A stretch of DNA of 64,000 nucleotides from Lacticaseibacillus hulanensis (GCF_004010095.1 NZ_RRYD01000001.1:62001-126000); one strand, 5' to 3'. Numbered from the stretch's first letter, positions 18,673 through 29,900 are shown. Notes: generated from the sequence alone by a model not told the origin. Made by a program: numbers and translations.

Positions 18673-20033
18673 TGTCATTACCAGAAGGATTCATTTCTAA
18701 ATACACAAAACTACTTGGCGCAGACGCCCCGGCATTTTTTGCCAGCTACAATGAACCGGCTGGCGCGGGCTTCCGCATCAATCCGCTGCGGCCCAATTTT
18801 GACCAGGTGGCACTGCCGCTAACTGATCCAATCAGCTACTCCAAGTGGGGCTACCGCGGCCATGTCGACGGCAACGCAATTGACCACGTCAGCGGTTATG
18901 TCTACAGTCAGGAACCGAGCGCTCAGGTTGTGGGGGCCGTGGCCGACGCTCAGCCGGGCACCCGCGTGCTCGACCTTTGTGCCGCGCCCGGCGGCAAAAC
19001 AACCCACCTGGCTAGTTCAATGGCCAACACGGGCCTGCTGGTGGCCAACGAAATTCACCCAACGCGCGTAAAGGTACTGGCGAGCAATCTGGAACGATTC
19101 GGTGTCCGCAACGCAATCGTGACCAACACCGACCCCGACAGCTTGGCGGCGGTTTTACCCGAATTCTTCGACTTAATTCTGGTCGACGCGCCGTGCTCGG
19201 GGGAGGGGATGTTCCGCAAAGACCCAGACGCCACCCAGTACTGGCACGAAGGCTATGCGCAGGAATGTGCAGACCGGCAGCGCGAAATTCTGGATGCGGC
19301 GCTGCTGATGTTGCGACCAGGTGGTAAACTGGTCTACTCAACCTGCACCTTTGCCCCCGAGGAGGATGAGCAAATCGCCGCGTGGTTGGTTCAGGAACAC
19401 GGGATGGTGATCGACCCAATCACCCGCACGGAGGACATGCGCCCGGGGCACCCGGAATGGGCGGACGGCAATCCAGATTTGGCCGGGACCATCCGCATGT
19501 GGCCGCAGATCCAGCGCGGCGAGGGCCACTTCTGTGCGCGGCTCATCAAACCCGGCGAACCCGTTGCGGCCGCCCACACCAAAAAGAAGGGCAAAAAACA
19601 GCACCAAAACCAATCCACGGTTTCGCTGGAACAAAAGCAGCTGTGGCAGGACTGGCAGGCAAACAATCTCGCCACCGAGCTCACCGGCCGCCTAGTTGCG
19701 TTTGGCGACCAGCTTTACCTGCAACCAGATGGCGCACCGAAATTCGGTAAGGTCCGCGTGCTGCGACCAGGATTGCACCTCGGAACCTTTAAGAAGAAGC
19801 GTTTTGCCCCCAGCCACAGCCTCGCAACGGCCCTGAACCCTGATGACTTTTTGTGCACGATTGCAGTCAGTGATCAGGAGTACCGCGATTACCGACACGG
19901 CCTGACCATCAGCCGACCGGAGCAGGCGGGCAAATTCCACGTGCTGCTCACAAACCAGGGCAAAGGCTTTGCCCTTGGCCACCTCGTGAATGGCACCATC
20001 AAAAACATGTACCCCAAAGGTCTGCGCGTCTAG
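18672..20033 (+). CDS. rsmF: RsmB/NOP family rRNA cytosine-C5 methyltransferase (RsmF-like)
   Basis: A 453-residue m5C methyltransferase. The SAM motif DLCAAPGGKTTHLA, the VDAPCSGEGMFRKDP motif and the catalytic YSTCTFAPEEDE motif supply the two cysteines of the mechanism. The C-terminal third carries a Lys-rich segment (THTKKKGKKQ) and a PUA-like RNA-binding region. The GTG at 18672 overlaps the previous stop (TAGTG) and has AAAGGA upstream. An upstream in-frame ATG at 18552 lies inside the previous gene and is rejected. Confidence 0.92.
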   Translation: MSLPEGFISKYTKLLGADAPAFFASYNEPAGAGFRINPLRPNFDQVALPLTDPISYSKWGYRGHVDGNAIDHVSGYVYSQEPSAQVVGAVADAQPGTRVLDLCAAPGGKTTHLASSMANTGLLVANEIHPTRVKVLASNLERFGVRNAIVTNTDPDSLAAVLPEFFDLILVDAPCSGEGMFRKDPDATQYWHEGYAQECADRQREILDAALLMLRPGGKLVYSTCTFAPEEDEQIAAWLVQEHGMVIDPITRTEDMRPGHPEWADGNPDLAGTIRMWPQIQRGEGHFCARLIKPGEPVAAAHTKKKGKKQHQNQSTVSLEQKQLWQDWQANNLATELTGRLVAFGDQLYLQPDGAPKFGKVRVLRPGLHLGTFKKKRFAPSHSLATALNPDDFLCTIAVSDQEYRDYRHGLTISRPEQAGKFHVLLTNQGKGFALGHLVNGTIKNMYPKGLRV

Positions 20034-20052
20034 CACATCAGCGCAGACACAC

Positions 20053-20106
20053 AAAATCCCTTAGGCTGACAAGCTCCGAGCTTGCCGTACCTAAGGGATT
20101 ATTTTA
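20053..20106. terminator. Bidirectional terminator between rsmF and fni
   Basis: AATCCCTTAGG pairs with CCTAAGGGATT (via ACCTAAGGGATT), with an inner AAGCTC/GAGCTT stem. A-rich and T-rich flanks fit both convergent transcripts. Confidence 0.85.
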
Positions 20107-20120
20107 GTTTAAGTTAAAGG

Positions 20121-21164
20121 TTACAGTCCGGCGTTCGGTACTGTCAATCCGCGCTGGGCCGCATAATGAGCCAGGTGGTCGGTGACAATCGGGACCTGCC
20201 GCAACTGCGCCAGATTAGTGCAGCCAAGGAGGGCAACAATGTCGCGCATCTCCTTCATGAATGCCTGCAAGCGAGCCTGCGTGGTTGCCTCATCCGTTTT
20301 GGTCAACCAGTGTAAAACCAGCCCGGCTAACCCAACGGCACTGGCGCCAAGGCGCAGAGCGGCGACAGCCTGGAGCGGGGTCCGAATGCCCCCGGTGGCA
20401 ATCAGCGGCAGGGTGCACCCCTGCGCCTCAATCAGGGACTCCGCCGTCGTTTGGCCAAACCCGAACAGGTCGCTGTAATCCGCATCGTGGCGGCGCGCAT
20501 TTTCGATTTTGGCGAAGTTCGTGCCCCCACGGCCGCCAACGTCAATGGCTGCAGCTCCAGTCGCTTCGATGGCCGCAAAGTCATCGTGCCGCATTCCGAA
20601 ACCAACTTCTTTGACAATCACCGGCACGGGGCTAGCCGCGATGATGGCCGCCAAATTATCGCGCCAATCGAACTCCCGGGCACCCTCGGGCATCACCATC
20701 TCCTGCACGGCATTCAGGTGCACCTGGAGCATGTTCGCCCCGAGCAGCTTGATGACGAACTGCGCATCCGCGGGCGTCTTATCGGCTCCGATGTTCGCGA
20801 GCACGAACCCGTCCGGATTTTCCTGCCGAATCACGGTGAACGAATCACGCACTGCCGGCTCCTTCAGCGCAACCGATGCACTGCCACTTGCTAGCGGTAG
20901 GTGCAGGTTCCGGGCAATACGGGCAAGCTGTGCGTTAATCTTGCCCGTCGTCGTCGACCCACCCGTCATCGCGTTAATCAGCAGGGGAAACTGCCAGTCC
21001 GCAATGCCCGGCGCCATGTCAACCGCCGCCACGCTGCTCTCTGGCAATGCACTGCGGATAAAACGCACGTCATCCAGGTCAGAATTGCTGTCTTCCTGAT
21101 AAAATTTTTCGGCCAGAAAATAATGCTCATCTTTGCGGTGGGACGCAACTGATTGTTTAGTCAT
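20121..21164 (-). CDS. fni: Type 2 isopentenyl-diphosphate delta-isomerase
   Basis: A 347-residue FMN- and NADPH-dependent IDI-2, which interconverts IPP and DMAPP. The N-terminal SHRKDEHYFLA motif is diagnostic, and the TIM-barrel carries INAMTGGS, VKEVGFG, DVGGRGGTNFAKIE and ATGGIR flavin or phosphate-binding stretches. The ATG at 21164 follows GGAGGAAA and overlaps the mvaD stop. The longer in-frame start at 21209 would lie well inside mvaD. It is the last gene of the mvk-mvaD-fni operon. Confidence 0.95.
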   Translation of the reverse strand: MTKQSVASHRKDEHYFLAEKFYQEDSNSDLDDVRFIRSALPESSVAAVDMAPGIADWQFPLLINAMTGGSTTTGKINAQLARIARNLHLPLASGSASVALKEPAVRDSFTVIRQENPDGFVLANIGADKTPADAQFVIKLLGANMLQVHLNAVQEMVMPEGAREFDWRDNLAAIIAASPVPVIVKEVGFGMRHDDFAAIEATGAAAIDVGGRGGTNFAKIENARRHDADYSDLFGFGQTTAESLIEAQGCTLPLIATGGIRTPLQAVAALRLGASAVGLAGLVLHWLTKTDEATTQARLQAFMKEMRDIVALLGCTNLAQLRQVPIVTDHLAHYAAQRGLTVPNAGL

Positions 21165-22149
21165 CGACAGTTTCCTCCTGCAAGACCCGGGCTGCTGGGC
21201 CCGGGGCACAAATGGTAATTGGGTTATCTAGGTGGCGGGCCAATTGATCCGCCACTGCGTCAACGTACTCCGCGGTCGTGAGCACCTTCACGTTGGGACC
21301 GGCATCGATTGTGGTGTAGGCCGGTAACCCTTGGGCCCGCATCGTCTGCACCAACTGCAGGGCGGCCAGGGTTCCGGGCTGGAAGTACGTGAACGGCGGG
21401 TTGGCGGCTAGCGTTGTGGCGTGCATCATCAGCGCACTGCGTTCAGCAAGTTCGCCAACGAGTTTAAAATCATCCCCAGCAAGTGCGGCCACCATCTCCT
21501 GGCTGTTGGCTTCGGCGGTTTGCGCCCAGGCGGGGAAGAACGGGGAGGTGGCGACCGTCTCGGCCATGCCGGCGCGGGATGACACCTTTTTTGCGTGATG
21601 ATTGATCACAATTGCAATCATGCGCAAATCGAGGGCGGGGTTCACCGCAATTGGCTCCGCAAAACTACTTTCGTCATCGATGCCGCGGTGCCAGATTACG
21701 CAGCCGCCATCAATCGACCGGCTGGCAGAACCCGATCCGCGCCGCGCAAGCCTGGTTAGCGCCGGGTGGTCCAGCTGCAGGCCCGCCGCCCGCGATGCCG
21801 CCAGCGCCATGGCCGCATACGCCGACGCGGAACTGGCTAACCCCGCGGCTGTCGGCACATGGTTGACTGACTGCACCTGCGCGCGCAAGTCCATGTCCGC
21901 CATGTCACGCACGTGATCCAAGAAGCGACTAACCTTCGCCACGGCCGCGCCGGTTTGCAGCACGCCATCCAGACTGAATGTATCGGCGGTTAATTGAGGG
22001 CTAAACGCAACCCTGGTATCCGTGTAAAACTGGTCCAGCGTGAGGGAGACACTGCTGTTTGCGGGCAACATTAATGCGGCATCGGCCTTGCCCCAATATT
22101 TAATCAGCGCAATATTCGTATGTGCGCGCGCGGTAACTGCTATCATCAT
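21157..22149 (-). CDS. mvaD: Diphosphomevalonate decarboxylase
   Basis: A 330-residue GHMP-family enzyme that converts diphosphomevalonate to isopentenyl diphosphate. The ARAHTNIALIKYWGK motif, the phosphate loop PTAAGLASSASAYAAMA and the RRGSGSASRSIDGG motif are all intact, as is the FTIDAGPN-like TTIDAGPNVKVL near the C-terminus. The start has tandem ATG codons after AAAGGA. It overlaps fni by 8 bases; in many lactic acid bacteria mvaK2 lies between these two genes, and here nothing does. Confidence 0.96.
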   Translation of the reverse strand: MMIAVTARAHTNIALIKYWGKADAALMLPANSSVSLTLDQFYTDTRVAFSPQLTADTFSLDGVLQTGAAVAKVSRFLDHVRDMADMDLRAQVQSVNHVPTAAGLASSASAYAAMALAASRAAGLQLDHPALTRLARRGSGSASRSIDGGCVIWHRGIDDESSFAEPIAVNPALDLRMIAIVINHHAKKVSSRAGMAETVATSPFFPAWAQTAEANSQEMVAALAGDDFKLVGELAERSALMMHATTLAANPPFTYFQPGTLAALQLVQTMRAQGLPAYTTIDAGPNVKVLTTAEYVDAVADQLARHLDNPITICAPGPAARVLQEETVDD

Positions 22150-22172
22150 CCAAAATCCTTTCAGAAGCCTGG

Positions 22173-23102
22173 TTAGGCAAATTCATGTTGCCAAACCTGA
22201 ATGGCCCCGGCACTGCTCATTGCATCCGCAACTTGTTCGGCAATCTCGGCGGTGGGGGCAATCGCAATCACGCAGCCGCCCATCCCCGAGCCCGTCAACT
22301 TGGCGCCGAGTGCACCGGCCTGCATCGCCGCACGGACCAACTTGTCAATCTGCGTCGTGCTGACACCGAGGGCGGCCAGGTTGGACTGGGCTGCACTCAT
22401 GCATTTGCCCAGCTCAAGCAGATTGTTCTCCGCGAGCGCCACGGCGCCGCGGCGGGTCAAGCGGCCCAGGCTAATAATCTGGTCGCGGGCCAATACGTCC
22501 ACGGCGTAACGCTTTGCGACCGCACCAACAGCGGCCTTGGTCTGTCCCTGAACCCCGGTGTCGCCAATCACGAGAACACCCGCGTGCGGCATTGCGAGAT
22601 TTTGCGGTTCATTCCCCCGAATCAACCACTGGGGGCGTTCGGCACTTGTGGTTGCTGCATCAATTCCACTCGGATTACCGTGAATCACCCGCTCGGAGAC
22701 ATCAGCCCAGCGCAGGAGCACGTCGTGGGGCAGGTCGGCGCCAAACGCCCGGTAGAACGCACGCACAATGGCAACGGCCGTTGCGGCACTCGAACCCATT
22801 CCGCGTTCAGGTGGCAAATCACTAATAATGTTGAGGTCAAAGCCGGTCGTCTTGGCGTCAAAAGCCACTAGCAGTTGGCGAATTAAGGTTGCCACACCGG
22901 CAAAGCGGGTGCTGCTTGCATCCTCCAGGCGGCCATTGTAAAAGGCGGAGGTCACTACCTGGCGCTCATCGCTGCGCGGGGTCAGCTCCGCCCGCAGCCG
23001 AATCGTGGGCACGGGAATTGCAATTGCGGGTTCCCCGTAAACGACGGCGTGTTCACCCAATAGAATTGTCTTGGCGTGACTTGTTCCAATCGCTGGTATC
23101 AT
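22173..23102 (-). CDS. mvk: Mevalonate kinase
   Basis: A 309-residue GHMP kinase for the first phosphorylation of mevalonate. The GTSHAKTILLGEHAVVYG start, the ATP loop PPERGMGSSAATAVAIV and the C-terminal KLTGSGMGGC motif are complete. The gene leads the minus-strand operon mvk-mvaD-fni. Its promoter overlaps that of rexB on the opposite strand (23189-23215). The absence of phosphomevalonate kinase from the operon is discussed in the findings. Confidence 0.95.
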   Translation of the reverse strand: MIPAIGTSHAKTILLGEHAVVYGEPAIAIPVPTIRLRAELTPRSDERQVVTSAFYNGRLEDASSTRFAGVATLIRQLLVAFDAKTTGFDLNIISDLPPERGMGSSAATAVAIVRAFYRAFGADLPHDVLLRWADVSERVIHGNPSGIDAATTSAERPQWLIRGNEPQNLAMPHAGVLVIGDTGVQGQTKAAVGAVAKRYAVDVLARDQIISLGRLTRRGAVALAENNLLELGKCMSAAQSNLAALGVSTTQIDKLVRAAMQAGALGAKLTGSGMGGCVIAIAPTAEIAEQVADAMSSAGAIQVWQHEFA

Positions 23103-23188
23103 TGGCCAACCTTCTTCCGGATTTGCTCTTCGTACACAGAGGTCATCTTGTCACCAAAATGAGCACCGCGCAAACGAAATCTGCAACT

Positions 23189-23215
23189 ATTATATCAAAC
23201 TATCCATGGTAGAAT
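23189..23215. promoter_or_regulatory. Interleaved divergent promoters of mvk and rexB
   Basis: On the minus strand an extended -10 (TGATATAAT, box at 23189-23194) faces mvk. On the plus strand an extended -10 (TGGTAGAAT, box at 23210-23215) faces rexB. Neither has a good -35. The boxes lie about 20 bases apart, so the two polymerases would compete. Confidence 0.55.
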
Positions 23216-23281
23216 TGTAAACAGAAGTAAAACGCCAGAATTGGTGCTGAAACAGCCGCAAATTCACGGGAGGTAGCCGTA

Positions 23282-26200
23282 ATGGGTCTAAACTTTGTGC
23301 TAGGGGACGGATTGGCAAATCACGAAGCAGTCTTAACTGAAAAAATGGTCAAGGTGCTCAAGCAAAATCCAAACGCCCAGATTTTGTACCTCGTGCCGAA
23401 CCACTTGAAGTTCGAATCCGAAATCGACGTCCTCGGCAACTTGGCGGCCGCCCTGACCCCGAACGCCAAGTATTTCGCCTCCAGCCGCGTGCAGGTCATG
23501 AGTTTCACCCGGCTGGCATGGTACTACCTGAACGGTGACGCCATCTTCCAGCAGCCCCGGTTAACCCCGGCCGCAAGTTCAATGCAGCTGGCCAAAATCA
23601 TGAGCGACCACCGCGACGAGCTGCGGATTTTTGCGGGTCAGGTAGACAATCCAGGCTTCACCGCCAAGCTGCAACGGCAACTGGACCAGCTTGCTCTCGG
23701 CGGCATCACCTCATTTGACCTACGCGGGGCCATCGCCGCCCTGGTGAAGGTGCCCGCCCCAACACCCGACACAGACATGCTGGCATGGCGTCAGGAAGTC
23801 CTTCGCAGCGCTGATGGGGACCGCCACCTGCCCAAGTTGCTGGATCTTGCCACAATCCTGGCCGCTTACGAACAAGAAACAAGCGGCTTGCTGAGTACTG
23901 CCGACCTGTTGCTAGCGTTAAACGCGCACCTGGAGCACATGGATTTGCGTAATACCTACGTGTTCATCAACCACTTCAACGTCTTTGCCGCACGTGAGCA
24001 GGCAGTGGTCAACACACTGATCCACCGGGCACAAGAAACCGTGGTTGCCCTGACAACCGACCGGCCGGGAATTGACCAGCCCACACCACCGGACCTGTTT
24101 TTCCCGGCCAAGCGCCTCTATCACCGGCTGCACGCGCTGGCCGCCCAGCCGCTAAACGACATGGCGCCGGCCCCAATTCGGCCCGACAATTATGCGCCCG
24201 CGCGCAAACTGCAACCAGGAATCCAGAACCTGGGTAAATATTTCAAGGCCGCCACCGCCCTGCGCGACAGCCTGTTCCCGCAGGATAAGTTCATCGAAAA
24301 CGGTGATGGTCACGTGGACTGGCAGGGCATCACCATCGCCAAGGCCAGCACCACGTACACCGAATTGCGCACCGTCGCCCGGGATATTCGCCAGCACGTG
24401 CAGCAGGACGGGGCACGCATGCGCGACTTCCTGGTCCTGGCCCGCCACCTGGCACCGTACAGCACCAAGGTCCAAGCGGTGTTTAATGAGTTCGACCTGC
24501 CCGTGTTCATTGACCGTGAACGCCAAATGAATAGTCACCCGCTAGTTGCCTTCATTGACAACTTATTTGCGTTGCTCGACCGGAATTTTGATTACCAAAG
24601 CGTGTTTGGCCTGCTGCGGACCGAGCTGCTGGTGCCACATGACATGCCAATTCACGAGTTTCGCCACGCAATCGACATCACGGAGAACTTTGTCCTGGCA
24701 ACCGGCATTCGCGGCCAAAAGCGCTGGCTTGACCCAACGCGGTGGGTCGATTTTCGCTTGCACCAACACCCCGTGAGCGACGATGTGGTCGCCGAGGATG
24801 ATGACGCTGGCACCGTGGCCATTAACCAGATTCATGATCTGGTGCGCACCACGATTGGCCCGCTGATGACCACGCTGAAGGGTGCCAAAACCGGCCGTGA
24901 CCTCGCGACGGCAGTCTACCAATTCCTCGAAGAAGTCGGGGTGCGGGCGCAAATCACGAACTGGCGCAATGCGGCAAATGACGCCGGGGACTTGGCGCGC
25001 GCACAGGGGGAAGAACAGGCATGGAGCACCCTGTGCACCTTGTTTGATGACTTTGTGAGCGTCTGGGGTGAGCGGGAGATTAGCGCAACCCAGTTCGTCA
25101 GCCTGCTGGATGCCGGCTTTGGCAGTGCCACGTACACCCAAATTCCGTCAACGCTGGACCAAGTGGTTGTCTCCGAAACTGGGCTCACCCGCATTGCCCG
25201 CGCCAAGTACGTTTACATCATCGGCGCCACCAGCTTGGTCATGCCGGACACAATCGACGACAAGGATATCCTGACCAGTGACGACCGCCACGTGCTCGGC
25301 CCGGTTCTGCCCAGCGGGTGTTTTTTGCCGGACGCCGGTGCCGACGCCGCGCTGACCGAACCGTTCATTAATTATCTGGTCTTCGTCGCCCCAACCACGG
25401 AATTAACCATCAGCTACCCCGTCCGGGAAGAGGGCGAAAACGAACCATCAGCCTACGTAACGGGTCTGCAAGCGGCGGCTAATTTGTCGTGGCAGATTTG
25501 GAATGACGCCACGCCGGATGATTCTGTCGGCAAGTTGATTGGGACAAGCCGCAGTCTGCTGAGTGACCGTCTGACCATCCTGCGCGCCCTCAAAGACACC
25601 AAAACGCCAATTGCTCCGAGCTGGACGGCGGTGGGGGAGCATCTTCGCAAAACCACGTGGCAGCCACTGCTCGTGCAGCTGGATGCCAGTCTGGATTACA
25701 CCAATAGTGCCGGACACCTCGAGCCGCACCTGGCGGAAGAGCTGTACGGACGCCACCTGGCCGTGTCGATTTCACGGCTGGAGACCTTCTACAAGAATCC
25801 ATTTGAATACTTCGTTAAGTACGGGTTAGCCCTGACGCCGCGGCGAGAGTTCACGCTCACGCCGGCGGATACCGGCACGCTCTACCACGCGGTGATGCAG
25901 CAACTACTGGCGGAGGCGCAAAAACGCGGCGGTCTTTTCAACATGTCCAGTGCCGAGGTGGACGCCACCGTGCAACAGCTTGTTCGGCAGCTGATTGAGC
26001 AACCCGAATTTGCGGTGCTAACCAGCTCAGCGCGCATGCAGTTCATCACGCAGATGCTGCAGAATATCCTGCGCCGCTCTGCCTGGGCCGTGCACAAGGA
26101 GCAACAAGCCAGTTCCTTCAAGGTCGCCGCTGAAGAACTTGACTTCGGGATGGGTAGCCGTAATAGCCTGCCCGCCCTTGATGTGCCCATCGATTCGGCC

Positions 26201-26935
26201 GGCCATCAGCACGTGCTCGTTCGTGGCCGCATCGACCGGCTCGATGAATACCAGGCCGGTGACCAGACCGAATTCATGGTGGTTGATTACAAATCAAGCG
26301 CGCGAAAATTCTCCCCGCAAGACGCCTACTTTGGGCTGGGCATGCAAATGCTGACGTACATCGCCGCCGTTTCGAATGCGGGCAGCCTGCAGCAGCGTGC
26401 ACTCGCGCCGGCTGGTGGGGTGTTCATGCACCTCTTCAATCCGCGTCTGCCATACCAGGCGGGTATTAATACTGAGACCAAGGACGATTTGCTCCTGCCA
26501 TTGCTGCAGATGCAGGGCATCATTGTGGGCACGGACAGTCTGCCCGCACTGGACACGACGCTCACGGACGAAACCGGGGCGCTTCGCGGCGGTCAATCAT
26601 CACCGTTTTTCCCGCTCAAACTCAAAAAAGACGCAACTCCAGCCGCGACAACGCCAGTGGTGACACCCGCGCAGATTGAGCTGCTACTGGACAACAACAC
26701 CGAGCTGATTCGCTTGGCGGCCGCGCAGATTCTGGCGGGGGTCATCGAACTAGCACCAGCACGTTACGACCAAAAAGCCGACAGCATTACCAAGAGTGAT
26801 TACACCAGCATCATGCAGTTTGACCCCGCACTAACCGGGAACCGTTACCGTGAATTGGCCAAGTTGTCCCTGAAGGATGTGCTGGCGCGGCTAGTGGCGG
26901 GCGAGCGACCGTACACGGACCAGGATTTTAAGTAG
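23282..26935 (+). CDS. rexB: ATP-dependent helicase/deoxyribonuclease subunit B (RexB/AddB)
   Basis: A 1217-residue second subunit of the RexAB/AddAB double-strand-break repair nuclease, which resects ends to a Chi-like site and loads RecA. The N-terminal helicase-like part lacks a Walker A motif, and the C-terminal nuclease domain has VVDYKSSARKF (about residues 1000-1010). The Cys residues that hold an iron-sulfur cluster in Bacillus AddB are missing (KNPFEYFVKYG in place of a Cys-containing motif). That is the pattern of Lactobacillales RexB. The start follows GGGAGGTAG; rexA is 12 bases downstream. Confidence 0.95.
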   Translation: MGLNFVLGDGLANHEAVLTEKMVKVLKQNPNAQILYLVPNHLKFESEIDVLGNLAAALTPNAKYFASSRVQVMSFTRLAWYYLNGDAIFQQPRLTPAASSMQLAKIMSDHRDELRIFAGQVDNPGFTAKLQRQLDQLALGGITSFDLRGAIAALVKVPAPTPDTDMLAWRQEVLRSADGDRHLPKLLDLATILAAYEQETSGLLSTADLLLALNAHLEHMDLRNTYVFINHFNVFAAREQAVVNTLIHRAQETVVALTTDRPGIDQPTPPDLFFPAKRLYHRLHALAAQPLNDMAPAPIRPDNYAPARKLQPGIQNLGKYFKAATALRDSLFPQDKFIENGDGHVDWQGITIAKASTTYTELRTVARDIRQHVQQDGARMRDFLVLARHLAPYSTKVQAVFNEFDLPVFIDRERQMNSHPLVAFIDNLFALLDRNFDYQSVFGLLRTELLVPHDMPIHEFRHAIDITENFVLATGIRGQKRWLDPTRWVDFRLHQHPVSDDVVAEDDDAGTVAINQIHDLVRTTIGPLMTTLKGAKTGRDLATAVYQFLEEVGVRAQITNWRNAANDAGDLARAQGEEQAWSTLCTLFDDFVSVWGEREISATQFVSLLDAGFGSATYTQIPSTLDQVVVSETGLTRIARAKYVYIIGATSLVMPDTIDDKDILTSDDRHVLGPVLPSGCFLPDAGADAALTEPFINYLVFVAPTTELTISYPVREEGENEPSAYVTGLQAAANLSWQIWNDATPDDSVGKLIGTSRSLLSDRLTILRALKDTKTPIAPSWTAVGEHLRKTTWQPLLVQLDASLDYTNSAGHLEPHLAEELYGRHLAVSISRLETFYKNPFEYFVKYGLALTPRREFTLTPADTGTLYHAVMQQLLAEAQKRGGLFNMSSAEVDATVQQLVRQLIEQPEFAVLTSSARMQFITQMLQNILRRSAWAVHKEQQASSFKVAAEELDFGMGSRNSLPALDVPIDSAGHQHVLVRGRIDRLDEYQAGDQTEFMVVDYKSSARKFSPQDAYFGLGMQMLTYIAAVSNAGSLQQRALAPAGGVFMHLFNPRLPYQAGINTETKDDLLLPLLQMQGIIVGTDSLPALDTTLTDETGALRGGQSSPFFPLKLKKDATPAATTPVVTPAQIELLLDNNTELIRLAAAQILAGVIELAPARYDQKADSITKSDYTSIMQFDPALTGNRYRELAKLSLKDVLARLVAGERPYTDQDFK

Positions 26936-26947
26936 GAGGAAATAACC

Positions 26948-29900
26948 ATGGCAGATGAACCCAATTTTACCGCCGATCAAGAGCGGGCCATTACGGACGG
27001 AACGCCTGATTTTGCGCATGACGCCGCTGGCAGCCACAATGTTCTGGTTTCTGCTTCTGCTGGTTCTGGGAAAACGGCCGTGCTCGTGGAGCGTATTCGC
27101 CGGCAGATATTAGCGGGCGGTGACGTGACGCGCATGCTCGTTGTCACGTTCACCAACGCCGCGGCGGCGGAGATGAAGGCCAAAATCGACACCGCGCTGA
27201 AGAAGTACCTGACCGCCCACCGCAAAGAAATGGATGACAACATGCGCCGCCACCTGACCCAACAGATTGGGCTGGTCGACAGCGCCCCCATCAGCACCCT
27301 CGACGCCTTTGCCCTGCAGGTGGTGCAACAATACTACTATGTGGCCAATCTTGACCCGAATTTCCGCATCCTCGCCGACCAGACTGAGGCACTCATGATT
27401 CAGGAGGGGGTCTGGGATGATCTGCGGGAAAAACTTTACGCAAACGACGCGGAGGCGTTCGGTGAACTGACAACCAACTTTGCCACCGGCTGGCACGACG
27501 ACGTGCTCGGCGACCTCATTTTGCGCATCTACACCTACGCGATGACCACCACCGACCCCAAAGCCTGGATTGAGCAATTGCCGAACGCGTACACCGCCGA
27601 CTTAACGGCCGGTTCTCCGTTTAACGTTGCGCTGGCCCGCGCGATGCACCCAGCGCTGATCGAGGCCGATGCACTGCTCAAGCAGGCGGAGCAAATTACC
27701 ACCGTCCCGGAGCTGGCGAAATGGAATGCAATCATCGCCTCAGACCGCCAGAATCTTGGCCGAATTGTTGATGAGCTCGGGAATGATTACAGTTTTGTTC
27801 ACACCGCACTGCTGGACCTCAAGTGGCCAACCTGGTCAACGGCCCGGCTGAAGGACGATGATTTGAAGGCGGCCAAAAACCAGGCCAAGAGCTTGCGGGA
27901 TGCGGCGAAAAAGGTAATCGAAAAGCACGTCAACCCGCTCGTGATGCTGGACACCGAGGACTTGCTGCGGACACTGACGGGGGCCAAGTCAGTGGTCAGC
28001 GAGCTGAGCAAGGTCGCCGGCTTATTTTTGGTGGCGTACGGGAAGGAAAAGCACCGTCGCCGCGTCATGGACTTCGGCGACATCGAGCAGGCCGCGCTGA
28101 CCATCCTCACCACAAAGGATCCCGATACGGGCATGAAGGTGGGGGATGCTTACCTGGACGGGTTTGACGCGGTCATGGTCGATGAATACCAAGACACGAA
28201 CCCGCTGCAGGAGGCCCTGCTCGACGCCGTTAGCAAAAAGGGCGCGGGCAACCGCTTCATGGTTGGGGACGTCAAGCAGAGCATCTATGGCTTTCGCCTG
28301 GCCGACCCCACGATGTTCATGGACAAATACAACACGTATGCTGAGGCACAAACGGGCAGCGACCAGGACTTCAAGGCGCGCGGCGAACACATTACGCTCG
28401 CCGACAATTTCCGCTCCAGCCAGAACATTCTGGATTTCACCAACCTAATCTTCAAGCAAACAATGGACAAGCAACTCGGTGCCGTCGATTACACGGGCGG
28501 TGAACTGCTCCAATACGGTGCAAAGGACTACGGCGAGTTCAAACCCAAAACCGAGGTGCTCCTTTACGCGCCAAATGCGGAGGACGGCGATAATGCAATC
28601 GACAAGGACGAAGCGCAGGTGCGCATTGTTGCCGAGCGCATCAACCAGATTGTGGGGAGCACAGACACGCAGATTTTCGACCGCAAAAAAGGCGTGATGC
28701 GGCCAATTCAATACCGTGACATCACACTGCTGGAACCGACGCGGAGCCAAAACCTGGTCATCCAGCAGGTCTTTGCGGACGCTGGCATTCCGGTGGTCGT
28801 GACCAACGCACAGAATTATTTCAAGACCACTGAACTGCAAGTGATGTTGTCCTTACTGCGGGTGATTGACAATCCGCTGCAAGAAATTCCGCTGGTTGCA
28901 GTGCTGCGCTCACCAATCGTGGGGATGACCGCCGATGAGCTTGCCGTTATCCGGATTACGGACAAGAGCATCCCGTACTACGACGCATTCACCAAGTTCG
29001 TGACCGATTTTGCCCAAGACGCCGCAACGCCGCTTGCCAGCAGGGCCCACGCCAAGGCACTGCGCTTCATGGATGAGCTGGACAAGTGGCGCGACCTTGC
29101 GCGCATGAACCAGCTGGTTGACCTGATCTGGGCAATCTATAACGATACTGGTTACCTGGACTTCGTGTCGGGTTTGCCGGGCGGCCGCCAACGCCAGGCG
29201 AACTTGCACGCACTGTACGAACGTGCGCATGCATACGAGGAGGGCGGTTTCCGGGGCGTATTCGCGTTCGTTCACTTCATTGAACTCATGATGAACCGTG
29301 ATCAGGACCTGGCAACCCCCGTGGTCATCGACCCGAACACCAACGCCGTCAATTTGATGACCATCCACGGCAGCAAGGGGCTGCAGTTCCCGATTGTCTT
29401 CCTGATGAACACCAGCCGGCACTTCCGCGGTGGGCACGGTGACATTGGGGTGGTGCTGAATACCAGCGGCATCGGCATCAACTGGTTCGACTCGGAGCAC
29501 AGCACGGTCGTCCCAACCCCGCAGTTTGCCCTGGCGAGTGCTGCCAAGGCGGAAGCGGAGCAGGCCGAGAACATGCGGGTGCTGTACGTGGCCCTCACCC
29601 GGGCGGAGCAACGCCTCTTCATCGTGGGCAACACTAAGGACGAGGAGACAACCATCAACCACTGGCGGAGCCTCGCGAACACCGACGAGACGGTGCTACC
29701 ATTGGCCAGCCGGTTGGACGCTGGTTCTGAGCTCGACCTGATTGGCGCCAGTTTGGTGCGCCATCCGCAGTTCCCGGGCAACACCGGCACCAATGCCCAC
29801 GCGCTCACGGAAGACCCAACCGAATTTTCACTGCAATTCTACCCGCAACCACCCGCAAAGCTCGGCGCGCAAAGCAATCATCAGTATCAGCAGCCTGCCC

